Origin: Sphingomonas jejuensis
Lineage (GTDB): Bacteria; Pseudomonadota; Alphaproteobacteria; Sphingomonadales; Sphingomonadaceae
Reading direction: 5' to 3'
Assembly: GCF_011927695.1 (NCBI RefSeq)
Contig: NZ_JAATJE010000001.1
Coordinates: forward strand, 1,488,001-1,552,000
DNA: 64,000 nt
The notes beneath the pieces were generated by a model. That model was given only the letters and a program-made list of their open reading frames with translations. It made no database searches and was not told the origin of the DNA. A program made the translations under genes and the position numbers. This document shows, in pieces, positions 36,835 to 43,809 of the stretch. Positions within the stretch are counted from its first letter, which is position 1, and each line of letters starts with the position of its first letter.

Positions 36835-38295
36835 TCAATCGATCGAACGGTTGATCTCCTCGACCATCTTCTTGGCATCGGCCAGCAGCATCATGGTGTT
36901 GTCGCGGTAGAAGAGTTCGTTGTCGACGCCGGCATAACCCACGCCGCCCATCGACCGTTTGATGAAGAGCACGGTCTTCGCTTTCTCCACGTCAAGCACG
37001 GGCATGCCGTAGATCGGCGAACTCTTGTCGGTCTTGGCAGCCGGGTTGGTGACGTCGTTCGCGCCGATCACGAACGCCACATCCGCCTGCCCGAATTCCG
37101 AATTGATCTCGTCGAGCTCGAAGACCTCGTCATAGGGCACGTTGGCTTCGGCAAGCAGGACGTTCATGTGTCCCGGCATGCGCCCGGCCACCGGATGAAT
37201 GGCATAGCTGACCTTCACGCCCTTCGCCTTCAGCTGGTCCGCCATCTCTCGCAGGGCATGCTGCGCCTGCGCCACCGCCATGCCGTATCCGGGCACAATG
37301 ATGACGCTTTCCGCCTCCGCCATCAGGAAGGCGGCGTCCTCCGCCGATCCGCGCTTCCACGGCCGGTCGATCGCCGCCGCGCCCCCGGCCGCCCCGTCAC
37401 CGCCGCCGAACCCGCCGACGATCACCGACAGGAAGCTGCGGTTCATCGCCCGGCACATGATGTAGCTGAGGATCGCGCCCGACGACCCGACCAGCGCCCC
37501 CGTGATGATCATCGCGCTGTTGCCAAGCGTGAAACCCATGGCCGCTGCCGCCCAGCCCGAATAGCTGTTCAGCATCGACACGATCACAGGCATGTCCGCC
37601 CCGCCGATCGGCACGATCAGCAGGAAGCCGATGATGAAGGCGAGCCCCAGCACCAGCCAGAAGTCGACGGCGTGTTCCCCGCTCCAGAAGCCGACCGCGA
37701 AAACAACGATCGCCAGCGCAAGCGCGATGTTGATGAGGTGACGGCCGGGCAGCAGGATGGGCGCGCCCGACATCGAGCCATTGAGCTTCAGGAACGCGAT
37801 TACCGATCCTGAGAAGGTAATCGCGCCGATCGCAAGGCCGAGGATCAGCTCGATCCGGCTCACCTGCAGGATCGATCCGGCCGCATCTGCGATGCCGAAC
37901 GCCGTCGGATTGAGGAAGGCGGCAACCGCCACCAGGACCGCCGCCATGCCGACCAGCGAATGGAACGCGGCAACAAGCTGCGGCATCGCCGTCATCGCGA
38001 TCCGCCGCGCGGTGACGATCCCGATCGCCGCACCGATGCCGATCGCCGCAAGGATCTCGACCAGCGCGACCCCGTCCAGCCCCAGCCTGTAGCCGTCGAG
38101 CGCAGATCCGGGAGAGAGGGGAACGTGCGTGACAAGCGTGGTCACCACCGCGATCGCCATGCCCGCCATGCCGAAGCGGTTGCCCCGCCGGCTCGTCGCG
38201 GGGCTCGACAACCCCCGGAGCGCAAGGATGAAGAACACGCCCGACACGAGGTAGGCGAAGGCGACCCAGGGACTGGTGGCGGCGGCCTCGTGCAT
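36835..38295 (-). CDS. pntB: NAD(P) transhydrogenase beta subunit
   Basis: The 486-residue subunit has about nine helices (FAYLVSGVFFILALRGL onward) that form most of the proton channel, then the NADP-binding domain III at about residues 310-486 with IIVPGYGMAVAQAQHAL, HPVAGRMPGHMNVLLAEANVPY and IGANDVTNPAA. With PntA it couples hydride transfer between NADH and NADP to proton flow, supplying NADPH. It is the last gene of a tight operon, one base after a small membrane protein gene. Confidence 0.96.
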   Translation of the reverse strand: MHEAAATSPWVAFAYLVSGVFFILALRGLSSPATSRRGNRFGMAGMAIAVVTTLVTHVPLSPGSALDGYRLGLDGVALVEILAAIGIGAAIGIVTARRIAMTAMPQLVAAFHSLVGMAAVLVAVAAFLNPTAFGIADAAGSILQVSRIELILGLAIGAITFSGSVIAFLKLNGSMSGAPILLPGRHLINIALALAIVVFAVGFWSGEHAVDFWLVLGLAFIIGFLLIVPIGGADMPVIVSMLNSYSGWAAAAMGFTLGNSAMIITGALVGSSGAILSYIMCRAMNRSFLSVIVGGFGGGDGAAGGAAAIDRPWKRGSAEDAAFLMAEAESVIIVPGYGMAVAQAQHALREMADQLKAKGVKVSYAIHPVAGRMPGHMNVLLAEANVPYDEVFELDEINSEFGQADVAFVIGANDVTNPAAKTDKSSPIYGMPVLDVEKAKTVLFIKRSMGGVGYAGVDNELFYRDNTMMLLADAKKMVEEINRSID

Positions 38296-38296
38296 G

Positions 38297-38464
38297 TCAG
38301 CGCGCCTCCGTCCAAAGGGCGGCGTCCCGGGCATTGTCGCGCAACGCCAGGTCGCGGCCGACGATGTAGCCGAACGCCGCGATGACCGCGATCAGCACCA
38401 GCGCCGCCGACAGCTTCATGAAGGCGCGTCCGCGCTGCGGCGCCTGGGACCGGTTCCGCTCCAC
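38297..38464 (-). CDS. Small single-helix membrane protein in the pnt operon
   Basis: The 55-residue product has a basic head (VERNRSQAPQRGRAF) and one transmembrane helix, MKLSAALVLIAVIAAFGYIV. The GTG at 38464 lies two bases after the pntA2 stop, and the stop is one base before pntB, so it is embedded between two transhydrogenase subunits. A shorter form from ATG 38419 (40 residues) is possible. It may be an assembly factor or accessory subunit; no family is recognised. Confidence 0.7.
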   Translation of the reverse strand: MERNRSQAPQRGRAFMKLSAALVLIAVIAAFGYIVGRDLALRDNARDAALWTEAR

Positions 38465-38466
38465 CC

Positions 38467-38748
38467 TCAGCGCTCCTTTTTCTTGTACATCGCGAGCATT
38501 CGCGCGGTGACCGCGAAGCCACCGAAAATGTTGATGCTGGCGAACACGGCGCCGAGCAGACCCAGCCACTTCGCCCCGGGCACACCCGCACCGGCAGCCG
38601 CGATCAGCGCGCCCACGATGATGACGGAGGAGATCGCGTTGGTGACGGCCATCAACGGCGTGTGCAGCGCCGGCGTAACCGACCAGACGACATAGTAGCC
38701 GACAAAGCAGGCGAGCACGAAGATCGACAGGATCGAGACGAAATCCAT
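38467..38748 (-). CDS. pntA2: NAD(P) transhydrogenase alpha subunit, membrane part (PntA2)
   Basis: The 93-residue subunit has three helices and the family pattern FVLACFVGYYVVWSVTPALHTPLMAVTNAISS, with GFAVTARMLAMYKKKE at the C-terminus (regions at about residues 10-41 and 74-92). It corresponds to the C-terminal membrane domain of single-chain PntA; in alphaproteobacteria the subunit is split. The start overlaps the upstream hypothetical stop by one base. Confidence 0.95.
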   Translation of the reverse strand: MDFVSILSIFVLACFVGYYVVWSVTPALHTPLMAVTNAISSVIIVGALIAAAGAGVPGAKWLGLLGAVFASINIFGGFAVTARMLAMYKKKER

Positions 38749-39119
38749 CAGCGCGCTTCCCTCATCGACAGGGCTCGGTTCAGCCCGTCCGCGATCACAC
38801 CCAGATCTCCGCCGCCATAGCGCATGACCATCACCGTTCGCGCGCCGTAGTGCAGCTGGATCATCGACACCCCCTTGCCGTCGCGGCTGAGGCTGATGCC
38901 GTCGACACGGTCGAGCAGATGAACCTCGACGCTGGTCCCGGACATCCATCCGACGGTGGCGATCACCAGCCGCCGCGCGCCCACCGCCATGACCCGCTTG
39001 GGTGCCTCCGTGGCGGCGATCGGCGGCTCCTCGGACGCGAAGACGGCTTCAACGGCGCGGCGCAGCGTCAGGCTGCGGGCAGCGGCTGGATCGGGCGCGC
39101 CCACTTCGATGCGGCTCAC
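38748..39119 (-). CDS. Hypothetical protein inside the pnt operon (1)
   Basis: The 123-residue soluble protein has a C-terminal beta-rich region, EVHLLDRVDGISLSRDGKGVSMIQLHYG then TVMVMRYGGGDLGVI, with a final helix (LNRALSMRE), which loosely recalls a PH-like barrel; this is weak. No signal peptide is seen. It overlaps the upstream gene by four bases and pntA2 by one, so it is translated with the transhydrogenase genes. Function unknown. Confidence 0.8.
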   Translation of the reverse strand: MSRIEVGAPDPAAARSLTLRRAVEAVFASEEPPIAATEAPKRVMAVGARRLVIATVGWMSGTSVEVHLLDRVDGISLSRDGKGVSMIQLHYGARTVMVMRYGGGDLGVIADGLNRALSMREAR

Positions 39120-39484
39120 CGCGCCCGGTCCGCCGTCCAGGCGAGAAGGAAGCGGCGGCCTTCCGACCAGGTCTGCCCGACCACCCGATCCCCCACAAGG
39201 CAGCCGGAGCTCTGATAGGGTGCGGTGCCGTCGCTTGTGCGAAAGGCAAAGCAGGTCCGGCCATTGCTGAGGGCCGCCAGCCCGTCTTCGATCTCGCTGT
39301 TATAGAAGCTACCGGTCACCACGCCGCCATCGCCGATGCTGAGCACCATCGGCTGCGTATAGGCAGGCGCGCTGGGCGACGGGCGCAGGTCCACCGTCCA
39401 GCGACCGGCCAGTGACTGGACATCCTGCTGTGCCGCCGCCGGCGCCGCGACCAGCGCCGCCAGGCCGATCAGCCAGTGCCTCAC
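39116..39484 (-). CDS. Exported hypothetical protein inside the pnt operon (2)
   Basis: The 122-residue precursor has a signal peptide (MRHWLIGLAALVAAPAAAQ) and a beta-rich mature part: LAGRWTVDLRPS, MVLSIGDGGVVTGSFYNSEIEDG, RTCFAFRTSDG and GCLVGDRVVGQTWSEGRRF. The alternation resembles a small lipocalin-like or avidin-like barrel. Two cysteines could form a disulfide in the periplasm. It overlaps both neighbours by four bases. Confidence 0.85.
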   Translation of the reverse strand: MRHWLIGLAALVAAPAAAQQDVQSLAGRWTVDLRPSPSAPAYTQPMVLSIGDGGVVTGSFYNSEIEDGLAALSNGRTCFAFRTSDGTAPYQSSGCLVGDRVVGQTWSEGRRFLLAWTADRAR

Positions 39485-39852
39485 TTGCGGGATCCGAGGA
39501 CATGCTCCGCGAGTAACCGCTGGATCCGCTGCGGGTCGGCCGCGCGGGACACCTTCACCGTCAGCGGCGTCGCGGAGCCCGACACCCAGATCGACAGGTC
39601 GCTGTCCAGATCGAACGTGCCTGCCGTCTCCACAGAGAAGCGGATGATGGATCGGTAGGGCACCGACTGCACGCTGACCTTGCTGCCCGTCAGCCCCTGG
39701 ACATCGACCAGCACGAAGCGGTGGCTGGTCAGGAACACCGTGTCGCGGATTGCCTTGAACGCGACCAGCACCTGCTCGTCAGGCAACAGGATGCCGGCAA
39801 AATCGCTCTGGATGCTCGCCGCATCCACCTCCGTCGACGTGAACAGCCCCAT
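39481..39852 (-). CDS. Bacterial PH-domain protein inside the pnt operon (3)
   Basis: The 123-residue protein fits the bacterial pleckstrin-homology family (bPH_1): LLPDEQVLVAFKAIRDTVFLTSHRFVLVDVQG, VSVQSVPYRSIIRFSVETAG and a C-terminal helix RIQRLLAEHVLG (the first is a region at about residues 22-53). Such proteins form oligomeric rings; their ligands are mostly unknown. It is cytoplasmic, and overlaps the upstream gene by one base and the downstream gene by four. Confidence 0.85.
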   Translation of the reverse strand: MGLFTSTEVDAASIQSDFAGILLPDEQVLVAFKAIRDTVFLTSHRFVLVDVQGLTGSKVSVQSVPYRSIIRFSVETAGTFDLDSDLSIWVSGSATPLTVKVSRAADPQRIQRLLAEHVLGSRK

Positions 39853-40202
39853 CAGTTCCCCTCCCCTTCTCCCATCAGCCGTTCGGCAGCTTGCAGGTGC
39901 CGTTTGGCATCGTTGATCGCCCGGTCGAACACCCGTCGATTGGCTCGCCGGACATACGAGTTCGTGTAGATTTCGGTCTCCGGGCGGCGGCCGAGGACAT
40001 CTTCAGCGCGGTCCATCACCGCCTGAAAGCGCGCCCAGAGCGGCGCATGGGCCTGCCGCAAACCCGCGTCGTTGCAGATATGGGAACCCGCCTGGTTCAG
40101 GGCACGCCAGCTTCCGTCCAGGTGCCCGTCGAGTGCAGTCGGCTCGATGACCGGGGCGGGCGCGACCTGGGCGAGGACCATGGCAGCCACCCCCATGATC
40201 AC
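39852..40202 (-). CDS. Exported hypothetical protein inside the pnt operon (4)
   Basis: The 116-residue product begins with a hydrophobic stretch (MIMGVAAMVLAQVAPAPV) that could be a short signal peptide, followed by a helical, charged region (RFQAVMDRAEDVLGRRPETE, RRVFDRAINDAKRHLQAAERL). Its start overlaps the pntA1 stop by four bases. No domain is recognised. It could be periplasmic and act with the neighbouring exported protein. Confidence 0.78.
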   Translation of the reverse strand: MIMGVAAMVLAQVAPAPVIEPTALDGHLDGSWRALNQAGSHICNDAGLRQAHAPLWARFQAVMDRAEDVLGRRPETEIYTNSYVRRANRRVFDRAINDAKRHLQAAERLMGEGEGN

Positions 40203-41335
40203 TGCTGAAGCAGCCTTGCATTGACCACCTGCCCGCCGCGCGTCAGCCGCATGCCCGCGACGATCTCATCGTCGTCCGGAAAGGCGGGCCGACCGGCGTC
40301 CTTGTCCCAGAATGCGGTCAGCAGGTTCAGGATGTTGCGCGCGTAAAGGGCGGATGCGTCCGCCGCCAGCCTGCCGGGCACGTTGCGGTAGCCGACGATC
40401 TTGACGCCGTGCCGCTCCACCACCTCGCCCGCCACCGCACCCTCGACATTGCCGCCGGCCTCCACCGCGAGGTCGACCAGTACGCTGCCGGCCCGCATGG
40501 TCGCGATCTGCGCGTCGGAGACCAGCCGCGGCGCCGGGCGACCCGGGATCAGCGCGGTGGTGATCACGATGTCCTGGCGTGCGATGTGGGCGGATACCAG
40601 CTCGGCCTGCGCCTGCTTGTACGCGTCCGACATCTCGCTGGCGTAGCCACCGGTGCCCTCGCCCTCGATGCCCTTCACGGCCTCGACGAAGATCGGCTTG
40701 GCACCCAGCGACAGGATCTGCTCGCGCGTCGCCGCGCGCACGTCGGTGGCGGAGACCTGCGCGCCCAGGCGCCGGGCCGTGGCGATCGCCTGCAGCCCCG
40801 CCACACCAACACCCATCACGAACACGCGCGCGGCCGGAATGGTGCCGGCCGCCGTCATCATCATCGGAAAGGCGCGGCCATAATGCGCAGCGGCATCCAG
40901 CACCGCCTTGTACCCGGCGAGGTTCGCCTGGCTGGACAGCATGTCCATGGATTGCGCGCGAGTGATGCGCGGGATCCACTCCATCGCCATCGTCTCGATG
41001 CCGGCCGCGGCATAGCCGTCGATCCGGCCTCGGTCGCCGGCCGGTTCGAGCGCGCCGATCAGCACCGCGCCCGACGTCGCACCCTGGATGCTGTCGCGAT
41101 CGGGCGGGCGGACCGCCAGCAGGATGTCGGCCCCAGCGACGGTCGCCGCGCGGTCGCCCACCGTGGCGCCGGCAGCCCGGTAATCCTCGTCGGCGATGCC
41201 GGCCCCGGCGCCCGCCCCGGCCTCCACCGCGAGCGTGGCGCCGAGCGCCACGAGCTTCTTGACCGTTTCCGGGGTTGCCGAAACGCGTGGCTCAGCGGCC
41301 GCGGTTTCGTTCAGAACCGCGATCCGCGCCGCCAT
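40199..41335 (-). CDS. pntA1: NAD(P) transhydrogenase alpha subunit, NAD-binding part (PntA1)
   Basis: The 378-residue cytoplasmic domain I binds NAD(H). Recognisable segments are AEPRVSATPETVKKLVALGA, EWIPRITRAQSMDMLSSQAN, the Rossmann motif GVGVAGLQAIATARRLGA and ALIPGRPAPRLV. It belongs to the split alphaproteobacterial form; pntA2 and pntB lie downstream on the same strand but four extra genes intervene. The aa3 oxidase subunit IV-like gene ends four bases before its start. Confidence 0.95.
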   Translation of the reverse strand: MAARIAVLNETAAAEPRVSATPETVKKLVALGATLAVEAGAGAGAGIADEDYRAAGATVGDRAATVAGADILLAVRPPDRDSIQGATSGAVLIGALEPAGDRGRIDGYAAAGIETMAMEWIPRITRAQSMDMLSSQANLAGYKAVLDAAAHYGRAFPMMMTAAGTIPAARVFVMGVGVAGLQAIATARRLGAQVSATDVRAATREQILSLGAKPIFVEAVKGIEGEGTGGYASEMSDAYKQAQAELVSAHIARQDIVITTALIPGRPAPRLVSDAQIATMRAGSVLVDLAVEAGGNVEGAVAGEVVERHGVKIVGYRNVPGRLAADASALYARNILNLLTAFWDKDAGRPAFPDDDEIVAGMRLTRGGQVVNARLLQQ

Positions 41336-41339
41336 CGGA

Positions 41340-41465
41340 TCAGTTGGAGATCAGCAGGATGACGATTGCGGTAATCACCGCAACGATGATGGACCCCCAC
41401 TTCAGCCACCACAGGAAGCTTCCGTAGGTCTTCTCGTGCGCCTTCATCTCGCCGTTGGCGGCCAT
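41340..41465 (-). CDS. aa3-type cytochrome c oxidase subunit IV family protein
   Basis: The 41-residue protein has a hydrophilic head (MAANGEMKAHEKTYGSF) and one helix (GSIIVAVITAIVILLIS), matching the bacterial aa3 oxidase subunit IV family (PF07835). In Paracoccus this subunit packs on the oxidase, but it is not essential. It is the first gene of the pnt operon. The start MAANGE was chosen because longer in-frame forms add an arginine-rich, unlikely extension. Confidence 0.88.
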   Translation of the reverse strand: MAANGEMKAHEKTYGSFLWWLKWGSIIVAVITAIVILLISN

Positions 41466-41636
41466 GCCTTCAACACCCCTGATCATCCGGCCGTTCAGCC
41501 GCCTTGTTCCAGGTCTTAGCCACACCCGCCCGTCGCCTCAAGCCTTGGTGGCGCGCTTAAGTCGCCCTTTACCCTGGCCGGCCTACATCGCCCCGGTGAA
41601 TGCCCCGACATGGGGCCGGCGGGGTGAGGTGGTTCC

Positions 41637-43064
41637 ATGGCGCGCAACGGATCGCGCATCCTTCTTCTGGTCGATGACGAACCAGCGCAGCGCCGTCTGA
41701 TCGGCGCGATCGCGGGACGTGCCGGATGGCGGGTGCTCTATGCGTCGGACGGTCCGGCCGCGCTTGCGGAACTCGGCAGTCCGGATGGCACCATGCTGGA
41801 CGTGGTGCTGATGGACCACTGGGCGCCGGATGCCGACCCGGCGCAGCTCATCCGCGCGATCCGCGCCCGCCGCCCGCACCTGCCGGTACTGATGCTGACG
41901 GCGACCGCCAGCGTGTCCACCGCGGTTGATGCCATGCGCGCCGGGGCCGCGGACTATCTCGTGAAGCCCATCGCGCCGCACCGGCTGCTCGCCGCGCTTG
42001 ATCTCGCCGCGGAGAATGGCGGCGGCGGGGGCGAGCTCCGCCCGCTGGCCGAAAAGATGGCCGCGCCGCTCGGCTTCGACGAGATCGTCGGCGCCGCCCC
42101 CCGCTTTCGTGCCGCGCTCGCCATCGCCGCAAAGGCCGCGCGCGCACGCGTGTGCGTGCTGATCGAGGGCGAAAGCGGATCGGGCAAGGAAGTGGTCGCC
42201 CAGGCGATCCACGCCGCCTCGCCGCGTGCCAAGAAGGCGCTGGTCACCGTCAATTGCGGCGCCATCCCGGAAAACCTGATCGAATCCGAGCTGTTCGGCC
42301 ATGAACGGGGCGCCTTTACCGGCGCGTTCGACCGCAAGCCCGGCCGCTTCCATGAAGCAGACGGCGGGACGCTGTTCCTCGACGAGGTGGGAGAGCTCAG
42401 CAGCGACGCGCAGGTAAAGCTGCTGCGCGCGATCGAAACCGGTGAAATCCAGCCGGTCGGCGGCCGCGCGCGTCGCGACCTGGACGTGCGGGTGATCGCG
42501 GCCACCAACCGCACGCTTGCCGACGACGTGGCGGCCGGGCGCTTTCGGGAGGATCTCTATTACCGGCTGAACGTGGTGCAGGTGACGATCCCGCCGCTGC
42601 GTGAGCGCAAGGGCGACATTCCGATGCTGTCGCGCCACCTGCTGTCGCGGATCGCGGCTCAGCCGGGCATGCGCGGCCTGGGCCTCACCGATGATGCCCT
42701 GCAGCTGCTCCATGCCTACGATTGGCCGGGCAACGTCCGCCAGTTGCAGAACGCCCTGTTCCGCGCCGCGGTGCTGTGTGACGGCGACGCGCTGACCCGC
42801 GACGATTTTCCGCAGATCGCACGCCATCTGGCGGCGGCCAGCCGGCCTGCCGCCGCGGCGCTTGCGGGCGGTGCAGGCGGCGTCACCCTGTTCGAGCCCG
42901 ACGGCCATGTCCGTCCGCTGGACGCGATCGAGGCCGACGTGATCCGCCTCGCCATCGGCCATTATCGCGGCCGCATGACGGAGGTCGCGCGCCGGCTGGG
43001 GATCGGCCGGTCCACGCTCTACCGCAAGCTCGGCGAGCTCGGCATCGGCGACGCCGCGGCCTGA
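41637..43064 (+). CDS. Orphan NtrC-like sigma-54-dependent response regulator
   Basis: A 475-residue regulator: receiver domain with acidic DDE near residue 13, Asp60 in VVLMDHWAPD and lysine in YLVKPI; AAA+ domain with Walker A GESGSGKE, sigma-54 contact GAFTGA and Walker B GGTLFLDEVGEL; and a C-terminal Fis-type helix-turn-helix MTEVARRLGIGRSTLYRKL. It should activate sigma-54 promoters after phosphorylation. No kinase gene is adjacent, so its partner lies elsewhere. It is divergent from the pnt operon. Confidence 0.93.
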   Translation: MARNGSRILLLVDDEPAQRRLIGAIAGRAGWRVLYASDGPAALAELGSPDGTMLDVVLMDHWAPDADPAQLIRAIRARRPHLPVLMLTATASVSTAVDAMRAGAADYLVKPIAPHRLLAALDLAAENGGGGGELRPLAEKMAAPLGFDEIVGAAPRFRAALAIAAKAARARVCVLIEGESGSGKEVVAQAIHAASPRAKKALVTVNCGAIPENLIESELFGHERGAFTGAFDRKPGRFHEADGGTLFLDEVGELSSDAQVKLLRAIETGEIQPVGGRARRDLDVRVIAATNRTLADDVAAGRFREDLYYRLNVVQVTIPPLRERKGDIPMLSRHLLSRIAAQPGMRGLGLTDDALQLLHAYDWPGNVRQLQNALFRAAVLCDGDALTRDDFPQIARHLAAASRPAAAALAGGAGGVTLFEPDGHVRPLDAIEADVIRLAIGHYRGRMTEVARRLGIGRSTLYRKLGELGIGDAAA

Positions 43065-43101
43065 CCTTGCCCGCTCCGGCGCCGGCTGTCAGGCTGGCGG
43101 G

Positions 43102-43809
43102 ATGCGCTTCCAAGGCAAGACCGCCCTCGTCACCGGTGCCGCCTCGGGCATCGGTCTCGCCATCGCCGAGCTATTGAGCGCGGAAGGGGCGGAGACGATC
43201 CGCATAGACAAGGCGGACGGGGGCGGCTCCCTGGTGGGCGACGTGACGGACGAGGCGTTCTGGGCGCGGTTCGATCACCCGCCGATTGATCTCGCGGTGA
43301 TCAACGCGGGCGTATCCGGGTCTGGCATGATCGCGGACCTCGATTTTGCGGAATGGCGTCGCATCCTCTCGGTCAATCTCGATGGCGCCTTTCTCACGCT
43401 GCGTCACGCCATGCGCACGATCCGGGACGGCGGGGCGATCGTGCTGGTCGGGTCCGCCGCGGGCGTGAAGGCCGAGCCCGGCATTGCCGCCTACGCCGCC
43501 TCGAAGGCCGCCGTGCTCCAGCTAACGCGTGTCGCGGCCAAGGAGGGCGCCTCGCGGCGGATCCGGGTCAATGCCATTGCGCCCGGCGGCGTCCAGACGC
43601 CCATCTGGCGCGGCATCCCGTTCTTCGACGACATCGCCCGCCGCGATGGGGAGCAAGCCGCGTTCGACCGGATGGCCAGCTTCGCAACGCCGCTCGGCCG
43701 CTACGCCACGGCGGACGAGATCGCCGGACAGATCGCGTTTCTGCTGTCGGATTCGGCCGCCACGATGACGGGCGCGGTGCTGCTCAGCGACGGCGGCTAC
43801 ACGCTCTGA
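43102..43809 (+). CDS. Short-chain dehydrogenase/reductase
   Basis: A 235-residue classical SDR: cofactor motif TGAASGIG at about residues 11-18, NAG in VINAGVSG, catalytic Ser in VLVGSAAG, and YAASK with catalytic Tyr and Lys. The conserved PGGVQTPIW follows. The cofactor-strand end carries RIDKAD, where Asp suggests NAD preference. The substrate is unknown. It starts 37 bases after the regulator gene, and its stop abuts the convergent AsmA-like gene. Confidence 0.92.
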   Translation: MRFQGKTALVTGAASGIGLAIAELLSAEGAETIRIDKADGGGSLVGDVTDEAFWARFDHPPIDLAVINAGVSGSGMIADLDFAEWRRILSVNLDGAFLTLRHAMRTIRDGGAIVLVGSAAGVKAEPGIAAYAASKAAVLQLTRVAAKEGASRRIRVNAIAPGGVQTPIWRGIPFFDDIARRDGEQAAFDRMASFATPLGRYATADEIAGQIAFLLSDSAATMTGAVLLSDGGYTL

